Position numbers and translations under genes: made by a program. DNA of 64,000 nucleotides from Mucor racemosus (lineage: Eukaryota > Mucoromycota > Mucoromycetes > Mucorales > Mucoraceae): NCBI GenBank assembly GCA_027405735.1, contig JAPEHQ010000002.1, positions 2,170,001 to 2,234,000 on the forward strand. The letters are read 5' to 3'. Positions within the stretch are counted from its first letter, which is position 1. Every line of letters starts with the position of its first letter. Under the pieces are notes generated by a model that saw only the letters and a program-made list of their open reading frames with translations, made no database searches and was not told where the DNA came from. Shown in pieces: positions 22,868 to 34,239 of this stretch.

Positions 22868-25800
22868 CTATAATTTTATTTCAGAATTCATGGTTGTAAC
22901 GTTTGGTATTACTAAGGCTTCTCCATCATTATATAAATTAGACGCCAAAATTTTGTCAGGCAGGCGAAAATCAGGTATGTGCTCACCAATTGTAGGACAC
23001 AAATTTGCTTCAAATAATACTTCATCACTTTTGGTCGACAGCTGAATATCAAAATATATAGGAAGTGTCTTGTTGGATTTGGGATTTCTTTTTAAGTATA
23101 TCTCAAATCTATGCATTCTTTGTAAATTAGAGTTTGGAATCCCTGTAATTTGATCCTCGTCATAATAGTTGGTTATTGTACATATCTCTGGATTGAAGCA
23201 AGAAATATAACAAACATACAAATGTGGCATGATATTAATATATATGTCTTTTACATTTTTCATTTGGATGCTATTACTCACCTGCGTAAACAATGCATTC
23301 TTTAGTAGAAAAAAACCTCTTACGAATACCACCATTACTGTGCTCTTTTTCAGAGAATCGTGTACCTTTGAAAATGAAAGGGTAGGCCTCTTCTGTGTGA
23401 ATTGTTTTTAAAATACCCGTCTGATCTGTGTAATCTTCACAAAATAAATCTACTTTTTCAGATGTGGGGTAAGCATTCTCGAATTCAAAATTGTATATCG
23501 AGCCATAAGTCGCGCCATTCTCTTCAAGTTGTTTTACTTTATCCAATATTTCTTCCCCAAAGGGCTCTATTTTTACTGCTTTTAGAGTAACAGCATATGT
23601 ACACCTGGCGAATCGTTCATTGTGTGTTGTTGGGTTTATAGCGAATAAAGCAGCACCAAGCAGTGCTTGATTAGGAAGATATTGAAATTTATTCTTTGGA
23701 ATTCCCCAAATTTCAAACAAGTTCTTGGTGATAAAGTTGTGTATCAACTTTAATGCCTCTTCTGGAACATCTATGAGGCTGCCGATGATATTTATTTTTT
23801 CAAATTGAAGTGTCTTTGTAATCGTATTATCTAAAGTACTACTATTTAACCTTTTTACTAAATCTTCAAATACAGGTCTGAGTATCTCGTCCCAAATCTG
23901 ATAAGATGAAATATATGCTTTGCAACAACCTTTATGATTAGTGATAATTTCACAAATTGAACGGGCATTAGTAAAATAGCATTTCTCCTGTCATATAAGT
24001 AATATCAACTGAAATGAGAAGAAAAAAAAAGACATGCATGACATTTATATCCAAACCTTGAGAAATTTGAGAAAACATACTCGTAATTCATAAAAATACG
24101 TTTTGCAATGTCTATCATGAACGTTGTTTGATGAACATTTATGATATTCTGGTCTAGTGGCGAGTAAGGAATCCAACCGTGTTAAAATTTTGTTAACTAT
24201 ATCAAATTTGAATGTGGATGAAATTATCTTTCGCATATTGTTGAATGTTTGATCAGAGTAGCTATCGGAACCATGAATTTGAGCGCTTTGGTAGACAGAA
24301 ATTTGGATTTCACTATTCTCAACGAATATCATCAAGTAATAGCTGTCATTTTGCAGAAGTTTTAAGCCATCATATGAATGTAGAAGATTTAAAGCCACTG
24401 CATCATCTTGGTTAATGAATAAAAGTCTCTTTGAGCTATCATTAAAATCAATCAAGCATGATTTTGTAGCAGCCTCTCGAATTTTCATCCTATATTGTGG
24501 TTGTTTTATAACGGTCGAGTTCAATGTTACGCAATACCTAATCTTTTTAAAGTTCAAGGTAGGATTTAGCTTTACAAAATGGTGGTAAAATAAACTGAAT
24601 CCCCATTTATAATAGCTTTCCATGTTAATCATTCTAAATTGCCCATTTGTTGAGATTTCTTCATTATTTCTTAAATAAGGAATATAACTTTCAGAATGGA
24701 AGCCAGTACATGAGTACACGATTTTGTCTTTTCTGAAATCTTATAAATTGCATTAGTCGATATCCACATTTTCGGCATAAACTCATATAAAACAAACCTA
24801 TACAGATCAAAAACTCATAGTCCTTGTAGTTGAAATTCGGTGTGATGTTGTAAAAAGACTGATTTGGAATTGCATTGATTTGAATTGGTCTACGATAAAG
24901 ATCAAGACCATAATACAAAGCGCCTCTCATTGCTGCCAGGTTTCCATCATCATTATCAAGAAGGCCACCGCATTTATAACCTGTAACTACCCCATTCTCT
25001 TCTATCTTGAAGGCTTCTTTGATTTTGTACTGCAAATAAGGATTTCTTCCAAAACCACCAACAAGAAACATAATGCTAACAGTGTTATTAATTTTTCTGA
25101 TCTGTTTCTTTAACAATTCAATGATTGTATCTACGATGGGATCAAAGATTTTTTTGGCCATCACTTCATAAGGTATGACAAGTTGCATTGAATTAATAAA
25201 TGTTCCTGGCTTACGAACATATTCCACTCCATAGACCGTTTCGAATTTAATTTTATCGATCACGGTTGCTGCTGTTATTATGAAAACGGTAGCTATAAAT
25301 TATCAGTTAGTAACGAAAAGAAACATGTCTCTGCTATGTTGACTTTACCTGGATCAACACTACTTTCAGGCCCTTCTGTAGGCTCATCCTCTTCATCAGA
25401 AGATTCATCACTACTAAAATAAGGACTATCGTTGTCATAATCTTCATGGCTATCTATATCGTCAGATTTCTCTTCATCGCTATAAGGTGCAGGAAATCCA
25501 TACTATAAAATGTGTCATTCAAGAGTTTACCATTTGACAGTTATTGTATTAAAGTCAACTTTTACCTTGGAGCCACCTTCGCCATTAAATTGAGTCAGAA
25601 GTTCAGCAATTATAATATCAAGCTCCCTCATCTCTTTTGCAGTGTATTGAATGTCATCAGGTCTGAATAAAACCTTCATAAGGAATTCTTCCATTCTTTT
25701 ATCGATATAAGTGGAACCACATTGTTCCCCAATAACTGAAGAAATTTGACATCTTGATGCATTGTAATTTTCTATTTCAGGAGTAGTCGCCACATACGAA

Positions 25801-27350
25801 GTAATTCTAGCATTACACCCCCCAACATCGCAGATAATATAGTTCGTATTTTCTTCCAAATTTTTGTGTGCTATTTCTCGTTCACAGTATAAGGCTGCGG
25901 CCAAAGAATTATCAATGACCTTCAATCTATTTTGACAACCATTTTTAGACAGCACGCCAGTTGCTTTAATTATATTATGGATTGCGGCCCTTTGTGTTTC
26001 GTTCCAAATGTTAGGAACAGAAATGACAAAAATAATTCTATTACTGGAAAGCCTAATCTTGACAGGTGTAGAAGAGTGTATTTGGTTAATAATATGATGG
26101 TGTACTGCACGGAAAAAATCTATGAAGGCCCTTGTATCAGTGGCACCCTCGTCTTTTTTGTTCAACCATGAATTTTGAGTAATACAGAAAGGAGTATTTT
26201 CATGTTCATAAAGAGGATAAAAAGATGGTTGCGAATCGAGAATCTGGCTAAAAATATTGTAGAAAACTTGACTAAAGTAATCAATAAAAACCTTTGGACC
26301 ATCACTTGCTAAATGCTTAAATCTATTACTATAAAAAGTGTCATGTGTTGGAAAATCACCCTGATACATGATTTCAGGCAAATCAATATTAGGGTTTTCG
26401 CTGATAAAGTCAGTTATGGATTTTATATTAATGGCTTCTTTATGTTGTTCAGACCGTGCAAGATTTATGTTGTGCAAGATGTGAGTATAGACATCATAGA
26501 AAAAGGCAATGGTTGTATTTAAATGATCTTCTTCATCGTATTGTTGGTCACCTTGCAATTTCTGATCAATAATAAAATTAACGTATTTGTCAATATAATC
26601 AAGGCTATATTGAATTGAATGTGTACTGGATTGATTACAACTGATTTGATCGAGAATTTGGGTGAAAATTACTCGAAAATAATTGATAGTAGATCCTGCG
26701 TCGAGGGTGCTGCATTTTTCATTTCGAAAATGAACCAAGAGAATACATTGTTGGAGAAATTCACAGTCGACATCAGGATGGTAATCCCAATTAAAAACCA
26801 AGATGTGATAGAAAACTAATCGCAGATATTCTACAGTGGCTCTAAAAAGAGCCATATCATTAATTATTGTGTCGTCAGACATCAGATTATCTTTTTTCTG
26901 CAAAATAGGCTTCATAAATCGTGGTATAAAGTTTTTTAAAACGATATCATTTGGGTCCTTCTTTTCAGCAATGCGATTTATTGCTTCTTGTCCCCAATGA
27001 GACAAGTGAATATGCTCATCATAAATAACAACAGTTGGTGTTTTGCAACCTTTAAGTTTAGGCCAATTCTGACTATCATAAATATATCCCATGTCCCTAC
27101 ATTTATATTAATTTTATATGAATATTTGCTAAACTATACTGTTCATATAAAATCCAATCATACAAAGCTGCGGAATATTTCGAGAGCTTTCCTTTGAGTA
27201 AAATATAACTACTGCCTGAAAATGTTGACCCGAAATCTACAAAAGCATTGCATAAAAATATGAGGTCTTAATCTTTGTCAAATTTATATTCTTTCTTTTG
27301 TCTTTACCTATACTTATCATGCATTCATCTATATTTTTAATTAAGCTCAT
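22868..27350 (-). CDS. Gene B: two-module Hsp70-like (HSPA12-type) protein, altered ATP site
   Basis: Exons in transcription order: 27350-27308, 27236-27164, 27096-25566, 25502-25349, 25292-24798, 24739-24057, 23987-23282 and 23187-22868. They close to 1,334 aa with no stop. The first module starts with the phosphate-1 loop IDFGSTFSG. Its phosphate-2 loop, normally DAGGGTVDI, reads CDVGGCNARI. The adenosine block VGGFGRNPYLQ is intact. Residues about 124-377 hold five versions of one helix (for example TINYFRVIFTQILDQI), where B' has one. Exon 4 is an acidic linker. From exon 6 a second, degenerate module starts (IDFRKDKIVYS) and the protein ends in a beta-rich domain. It starts 172 bp after the stop of gene A. 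Probably expressed, but the first ATPase site looks impaired. Confidence 0.8.
26080..26840 (-). repeat. Five-fold repeated helix module inside gene B
   Basis: Protein-level repeat with units starting ATVEYLRLVFYHIL, TINYFRVIFTQIL, TIAFFYDVYTHIL, FIDYFSQVFYNIF and FIDFFRAVHHHII, spaced 50-74 residues. B' and C have one unit (ATIDFFRVVYDHI and ATIDYFRNLYEHA). The linkers differ in length and sequence, so the expansion is not recent. Confidence 0.75.
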
Positions 27351-27521
27351 CTCGTGAAAAGAAGATAAAAAACAAATTTCATTGCGCAATATAAGCCCTG
27401 TGTAAATTGCACTATTTTCTGGTGTTTCACAAAAATCAAATTTAAACATACACTTTGTAAATCAGAGGAATATAATATTATATATGTAAGCTTTATTATT
27501 CATCAAAACAATAAAAAAAAA
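27351..27521 (-). promoter_or_regulatory. Short A to B intergenic region
   Basis: Only 171 bp lies between the stop of gene A and the ATG of gene B, both on the minus strand. It must hold the end of A and the promoter of B. AT-rich, no clear element. Confidence 0.35.
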
Positions 27522-30500
27522 CTACAACACTTCATAAGACAATGTCTGCTTCTCTCTTAGCAAAGATAATAAAATCGTACAATCGATTGATGGTCTGTTT
27601 CCGTTTGCATTTTGAACGCTAATTTCCAACAAAGATAAGTAATGTATGGGAGCTACGCTTACGGTGAATAAAAATCCATTATTATTTGCATCTTCATTTT
27701 GATAAAAGTTATTAAAATCAAATCGATGTACAATGGTGTATGAAACAGAAGCCGCAAGCACCGCACCTCCTATTGATTTAACGGGCTGATCGATTTCTTC
27801 AAATTTAACTAACTCTGCAAAACCATATATCAGTAAATATTATATTTTTCCATAACATAAGCCTACCAATGTTGCGAAGTGTATCCATTTCATTAAATTC
27901 TGTCTTGAAAACCCGGGAAAAATGATCCAATCGAGTATTGTTGGTCAACAATACATACAAATGATCGTTATATATTCTCGTTGATTGCTTGCTCGAGCAT
28001 TCTAATACTATCTGCTGGCTACCACCATCGTCAGTAAATGAAGTTTGTTTAAAATTAAATTTCAAAGCGTAATTGTTTCTGCACCTTGCGGATATGCGTC
28101 TTTTAGTGAGACACTTTTTGAATATATACGTTGCCGTATCTAAATCCTTGGTATGATACTTTGTTTTTAGTATTTGAATACCAAAGACTAGTTTGATATC
28201 AAGGTTTTTGCTTTCTTGAGCACCCAAAATCTCTTGTTTTAGTATCAAAGCGAGTAATGTCCTATATTCCAAAATGTAATAAGATGAAAGCAAATCCCCT
28301 GTAATCAACAAAGTTTCAACATTATATATAGCAAATGCATCTACGTTTTTAAAGCAAGATACTATCGAATAAGCAACTTCCTGCATAGTTGGTTTGATAG
28401 CAATTTCAACAATGTCTCTTAATGATAGGCTGGTAGCATATTTGTGTTTCTCTTTAAAGGAATAAGTGAACCGAAATTTTCTATCGTAAAACGATTGTGG
28501 CCTATTACGGCCTCCTTCAGCATGTATTGAGAGGTAAATCTAATTACAAATCTATTAGAATTAAATTCATCACGACAGGATAATATTAGCCTTACAATTC
28601 TACAGATAAAGTCAACTATTTTTGTTTTGAAATCAGAGAATATCTCTGTAGCCATAAACTCTGGATCTGAAATAGCATGGAATTTTGAAATGCGGCTCCA
28701 TAACCTTTGACCGATACTTTCATTCACTTCCGTAATTGAAATACGAATTTTTTTAATCAGTAATGGTGTCGCTTCGAGATCTTCTGAGTTTCCTGAATAT
28801 ACATTTTGATTTAACGTCATGTCGATTTGGTTTTTACTAATTTCAGCATGAACTGAATATATGCGGATAGATGGAGTGGTATTTCTGTGCGTAGAATTTA
28901 ACCATAGCCTTGATAAAATAAAATCGCTCCTGCTTAAAGAAACCAAAATTGACCTACCACGGGAACCACATAATTTAAGCATGATTTCATGATCATTTGG
29001 AGAGTTCAAAGGAAGCAGTTTTATAATCGAATCTTGCAACACTAACATTGCATATGTTTCGTTTTTTAAGGTGATATTTTTTGAATTTAATAGGCCGTTT
29101 TGTTCTTCCAAAATAATCTCCATCTTATTATATACGTACCCAACATATAGCAAAATAAAAGTAATTATATGATTTGGATCATTTGATGTATATTCTTTCG
29201 AATCAACACTGTTTGTATAGAATAATATTTCTTCTAAAAAATTCACTTGTTTGAGGTTTTCGTCTTTTGTTGACCAAACCAAATCCGAATTTGCGAAATA
29301 CTGATAATAATCATCGAATGTAAATTTCTTACTGAACTCCTGAATATTATGAATACATGGCCCTACTTCTTCAATGTTATTTGTATTATCTTCACAAAAC
29401 TTTTGAAACGCTTTGTGCTGAAGATTATTTACGAAATCGAAAAATCTTTGAAAGAAGCATAGTTAGATGAATTGTATAAAATTGAGAGCTACATGTTGCC
29501 TTACATTTTTTTTGCTGTTAACGAATATTTGTTATCAGAATCTTTTGATACATGTATAAATTCTTTCAGTGGAGGTAAGCTATTGAAAGAAAAATCAGTA
29601 TGATTTCAATAAATATCAAGTAATGTCAACCTTATCAAACTACTATTTGTGAAGTTCATAACTCTTCTCATTCTGTGTTTAAAATCCATCGAACTGCAAT
29701 GCAATTCTGTGCTATCGAATGAAATATCTACAGATAGATTAGCAACAATAGTATGTACCTATAAATATATACATACCAATAACCATAGATACCTTAAATG
29801 TAGTAGCGCAGGATGATTGATGTCTTCTGAAATCTTCTCTGGAAGAATAATTTTTTCCACAAAAGCAAATATATTGATTCTTATTAAAATGCAACTGTTT
29901 GTGTTTTATAGTGTCTTGATAGTCAGTGAAAACCCAGCTACATCCAGGATGCGAGCATGCTAATGGGTCAATCACGTAGTTTGGTCCTTCTGATTCCTGA
30001 TTGATTTTAACAGACTTCTTGATGATCTGTTCGATGGATGGAGGCCCTTCGGTATTTTGAAATTTTATTGATTCCAACAATTTATATAATCCTCCACGAA
30101 GGATTTCAGTTCCACCAAAATTTGGTAGTGCCCAACGACTTTCGCCTAGTACATGGATTTTGATATTATTAAATTCCTTTAAACTTTCCATTAGGCCATG
30201 AAAATACAATGTAGACATATGTTTTTGAGATTCGCAAAGATTGTCATGGACTACCAAAATAATAGAGTTGATCAGACGATGATTATTACGAAGCAAATAT
30301 AATTGTATCTCTGAGTAAAAGTTTATTTTAGATCTACAAACTGACTTGAATATTGTGGAACAATTCAATCTTGCTGGATCCTTCATTATCAGATCATTGT
30401 TTGCCGAATTGAATTCTTTTTTGTCGATCTTTTATTAAAATTAAAGCCTAAAGTACACATGAAATTCAAGTGAAAGACTTACCATAATGTCATGAATGAT

Positions 30501-31547
30501 ATCCTGCATCGTTTTCCCGTTTGCCTCCAGTAAATCAGTCAAATTTGTATTTAAAAATGGTTCAACTATTTCGTTTACTTCAGTAAAGAAACTATTGCAC
30601 GACGCAAATTCCAACGAGTTTTCAGTAAAGGCGTCGATTAATCTAGGAACAAGTAGTCGCTTGGTTTTTTCAGGTGTAGTTGAAGATACTCTTAGCGTTT
30701 GCTCATCGTCAATCTGAAATGCTTGCAAGACAGCTTCAGTAGGCAAGTCTATGTCATTGATATACAAATCACAGTATAAGTGCTTTTCTTCTCTGGAAAA
30801 CTCTATACCATATTTTTCTGCATTATCATCATTCTGCATAGCCGCCACAGTCGATTCTAACACGGTTAAGAAAATTAAACGATTCGCTGGATCTTCTGAG
30901 GAAATAAGTTCTCCAAATTCAAACAATTGCGGCAAAAATTTCTTTCTAATAGCTTCGTCCCATTCTGTTGGTATAATGAAAAGAAAATGTGTTTTTGAAA
31001 TTTGACTTTCTGAATAGTCGTAAGCATTTTTACAAATTAATCCTAAAAACTTTCCAATGGCTTTCATCTTGGTTTCATCTTCTAGTTCAAGACAATTATT
31101 ATCCACTTGAGTCTTGTATAATCGATGTATCTCTGCTAGAATGCTTCTTTTGAATGTTAGACTACTCTTGAAATTATTTTCATAAGCATTATTCACGTTG
31201 GATTCTTTTAGAATTTTAAAGGTTTCTTCTGCCTCGTCACCCCAGTTGATGATGTTTCCAGTATGCTTGTTATAATTGAATGCAGCGGTGTATCTACAAG
31301 TTTACTTTTAAATATTCCAATATTTGTATTTTATTTCATTCTTTCTATACCTTTCAAAATGTGAAACAGCAAAAGATGCTTCAGCCTGTTGGTTGATATT
31401 GCTTCCAAAATTGATATTTATTAGATTGTGATCAAGGTCTAAAAGTTGCAATATTTTGTCATGAATCGATAATCTAGCTGTGTACTTTATTTACTTACAT
31501 ATACAACAATAGTAATCATACTGGGCATAATCTAACATTTCATCCAT
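27522..31547 (-). CDS. Gene A: Hsp70-like pseudo-ATPase with C2H2 zinc-finger pair
   Basis: Exons: 31547-31499, 31438-31351, 31293-30483, 30428-29793, 29758-29631, 29579-29505, 29445-28596, 28539-27867 and 27814-27522. They close to 1,200 aa with no stop. The fold is recognised by alignment with B: FNYNKHTGNIINWGDEA for VVYDEHMHLSHWGQAA, THFLFIIPTEWDEAIRKKF for IRFVITVPAIWNDVERTIM, and a later HYLSLLEISV-type C-terminal region. Phosphate-1 is gone (CCIYLDHN where IDFGTTFSG is expected) and phosphate-2 reads YCDLYINDID. At about residues 473-524, at the junction of the two modules, lie a C-x4-C-x12-H-x3-H finger and a C-x-C-x12-H-x3-C finger. Role unknown; ATP hydrolysis is unlikely. Confidence 0.72.
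29806..29962 (-). other. C2H2-type zinc-finger pair in gene A
   Basis: CSHPGC ... HKQLH fits C-x4-C-x12-H-x3-H. CFCGKNYSS ... RRHQSSC fits C-x-C-x12-H-x3-C. Neither is present in A', B, B' or C. Confidence 0.7.
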
Positions 31548-32292
31548 TCTTCTCAAACGTGATAAAAATAAGAAACAGCATTTTGAATTACAGATAATGA
31601 GAAAAATCCATCTATACCAGATAACTTGTGATACCTTACTCAATACTTTAATTTTTTGTAGGCAGTACAACCAAAAGGCTTAGTTCATGAGAGGGCACCT
31701 ACTATGTATTATCACTTTCAATATTAATCTTGCTAAATATAATAAATTGGGTGTCGGCGCATGATGTAGCCAGTCAAATGACAGATACTGAAAGGGGTTC
31801 TATGACACATTTAAATCAAAATAATTAGCATTTGAGGTTATAGTTTTAATTCCAAGTGTACATACTATATTCTCCCATTTTTTTGTTTTATCGATTAGCG
31901 AAGAGTTTACTTACAAGAGTTTTTCTGAGCTCCAAAGGCATGATTTGCAATAAATCAAATTAAATAATCAAATATTTTTCTGATCTACAAAATGACACAG
32001 TTCTAATACTTAGAGTTACACTCTTCAATAGAATTACTGTATTTTACGGAAACGAAGTGTATTCCGAAAATAACGTTACATTTCTAAGCCTAATGATAGA
32101 ATTTACATAGCGTATTGCAAAATAATTTAGAAATACGCTGTGGTAAAGCAGTAGAATTTTAAATGAGTTCGCAATACACTGCTAAAATCCAATATATTTG
32201 ATCTCAAGGCCTATGTTACCCACAAGTACTTGTGCTTTGGCAACTTGCGCCTGTTACAAGTGCCTAATTCCATAGAAAACAGAGATGAGCAC

Positions 32293-32358
32293 AGTCGCGA
32301 TTCGATTTAGTGGGATTGTTGGGAGGGAGAAAAGTGTCCACTAAATCGAGTTTTCCAC
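32293..32358. repeat. Short hairpin with CGATTTAGTGG ends
   Basis: CAGTCGCGATTCGATTTAG at 32,293 and CCACTAAATCGAG about 45 bp later form an inverted pair. A relative lies at 55,060-55,176 (CCACTAAATCGAATCACGAC). Candidate remnant of Tc1/mariner-like terminal repeats. Confidence 0.4.
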
Positions 32359-32439
32359 AAAATCGAATAAACAATTTCCTTAACATTGGGTCAAAAAATG
32401 GGGATAAAAAGATATTACTAGTTTATAGTATTAAATAAC

Positions 32440-32520
32440 TAACCGTTCGGTTTCGCTATGCTCAATTATGGTGTCGCCCTGTGGGCTCACTTTTGCAGTT
32501 TTTTTAATAAATGTATCATG
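32440..32520 (+). repeat. Fragment of repeat R (tail only)
   Basis: GCTATGCTCAATTATGGTG, then GGGCTCACTTTTGCAGTT and TTTTAATAAATGTA. This matches the tail seen at 33,465-33,520 and 51,480-51,540. Confidence 0.6.
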
Positions 32521-32759
32521 ATTATGGCTGGCAACTCTATCTCGTTACGCTCGGTTACTGTCTCCCTAGTCGAAAAATGTATGTTTTTATAACAAATATG
32601 AATGAGGTTTATAAACATTTGATCTTTGATTGGCCTGCTCCTTTTTTTTAAAAAAAAAAACATCTTTTGTAGCATATTATTAGAATGCACCCGCTGTCCC
32701 TCCTCTTTACCCATTTGAACACGCCGACGATTATGTGTATAATGTAAAATGGTCTCCTA

Positions 32760-33640
32760 CATATCACGCCTTGTTTGGTACTGTAGATTGAGCCGACCAA
32801 TTTATTTTATGGAAATTTACAATAATCAACTTGAAACAAGCGGGTACAGCATCGTAGATTCTTGAAAAAAGTTTTCAAATATCGTAAAATCTCTTATTTT
32901 TAAGACTTACAAGGCTTATAAGCGGAATATTAATTTCAAAAATCATTCTTATCCAGATCATCAATTTTGGCATTTTTTAATTTTTTTTTTTTTGATTTTG
33001 CAAATCTAGAGTTAATTATACTACCAATTATGAAAAAAAATAAAAATATATACACAATTAAGCGCTCTATTTAATCAATAAAAAACAGCAAACTTTTGTA
33101 TTGCAAAATATTACATGAAAATCTTTTAACCAAAATTCCGTTTTGGGGGCAAAAGTACAAAGTTTCATTACTTGACATTTAATATTAAGCTTTTATAAAA
33201 TGCGTATTAGCTATCGCTACAATTTTCTCTCACAATGTAGTACATTTAAGCGTTGATTTTGGTATCAAAATTTGATTTTTCTGTTTTTTGATGAAAATCA
33301 TGAGTGTTGGTAAGGATAAAATGAGTCCCCAAAAATGTCTGCTACAAAGTCTGAATTTTCAGACCTTACATGGTTAAATATAAGAAAAGTTAAAAAAAAA
33401 CCGCTTTTTTATTTAAAACTTAGATATATACCATAGTATAAGAGACTTAGCCATTCAATCTTGCTATACTCAATTACGGCGTTGCTCCACGGGCTCGTTT
33501 TTGCAATTTTTTAATGAATCTATGATATGACAGCCGGTTTTTCTGGTAGAAAAATGTATGTTTCTATGATAACAGAAACAGATATTGCCTATTTTGTTTA
33601 ATCTATGAGTTGATGCGCTGTAATGCTACTATTACATTAT
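32760..33640 (+). repeat. Dispersed repeat R, copy R3 (internally deleted)
   Basis: Opposite orientation to R1/R2. At its left end a piece of the dynein fragment (ACTGTAGATTGAGCC ... CAATTTATTTTATGGAA) is fused directly to the AATCAACTTGAAACAAG block, so about 250 bp is missing compared with R4. The rest matches R4 and R5 closely. Confidence 0.75.
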
Positions 33641-33830
33641 CTACATTTGTATATATACAATACCGGCAGTGAATGATAAGGAGTCTGCGCACCAGTGCAA
33701 ACCAAGGAGCAAATTGTGGATCAATAGCCTTGTATGAAACTACTTTGCGGAAATGCATGATTTCAACAAAACGGTATACATAACCTTTATTGCCAGGTTT
33801 TCTAAAACTGGACTTGTATTTTGATGGCAT
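33603..33830 (-). pseudogene. Short ORF at the edge of repeat R3 (unknown)
   Basis: 75 codons from ATG at 33,830 read MPSKYKSSFRKPGNKGYVY and then SYKAIDPQFAPWFALVRRL. The composition looks protein-like, but it ends inside repeat sequence and has no copy elsewhere in the window. It may be a fragment of a larger gene cut by the repeat. Function unknown. Confidence 0.25.
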
Positions 33831-34239
33831 GTATTTTGTGGAGTGTGTTAATTTATTCCCTGCATATTAAACTCATTGAGCATTTGAAAGTGTTAATATT
33901 AGCCTGCATATGGTCAGCCTCGCTTAAAAACTAGCTTAATTTTTAGTGCTGTAGTAGATAAATTCTCACATTTATTTTCAGATTATATACATTACCATTG
34001 GTTTTCTTTGAAATTGATTATAAAAAACCGTATCTATTATAAAAAATCATCTAATGCTTGTTCCACAAAAAGGAAGGCCATTTCTTTGTGGTATTATAAA
34101 GAAATTTTCCCCTTGTTGTGCTAGGACAGAGCCTGCTTGGGGAACTATAAATATTGCTGTGACACACTGTGATAGCTTTGCAATTAGGAACTCATATTTA
34201 TCTAGCTAGATTTTCTTCTATGCGATTTTTTTAAATAAA

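Larger units (their letters stand above)
19990..25300. repeat. High-identity core of inverted repeat, left arm
   Basis: Nearly identical, in reverse complement, to 40,150-45,484 plus 50,085-50,260. It holds, from the outside in, a conserved small ORF, gene relic U, a Tc1/IS630-type transposase relic and the 3' exons of gene B. The outer end is the CTACATTGAGGTGTCGG block at about 20,011. Divergence rises sharply inside of about 25,300, in exon 4 of gene B. Confidence 0.85.
31548..34239. promoter_or_regulatory. Spacer between divergent genes A and A' (palindrome centre)
   Basis: 2.7 kb of non-unique sequence between two divergently transcribed Hsp70-like genes. It holds a short TIR-like hairpin (about 32,293-32,358), a partial repeat R tail (about 32,440-32,520), repeat R3, and a short ORF at 33,603-33,830. 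Promoters of A and A' must lie at its edges. No clear TATA could be assigned. Confidence 0.5.

Noticed and set aside
22689..23045. Plus-strand ORF of 118 codons over the end of gene B
   Set aside because: Antisense to the last exon of gene B, with the same mirror shadow at 42,408-42,764; the B frame is the one supported by splicing and family similarity.
28440..28600. Apparent frameshift in gene A
   Set aside because: An in-frame-open intron (28,540-28,595) explains it; its removal restores phase and matches A'.
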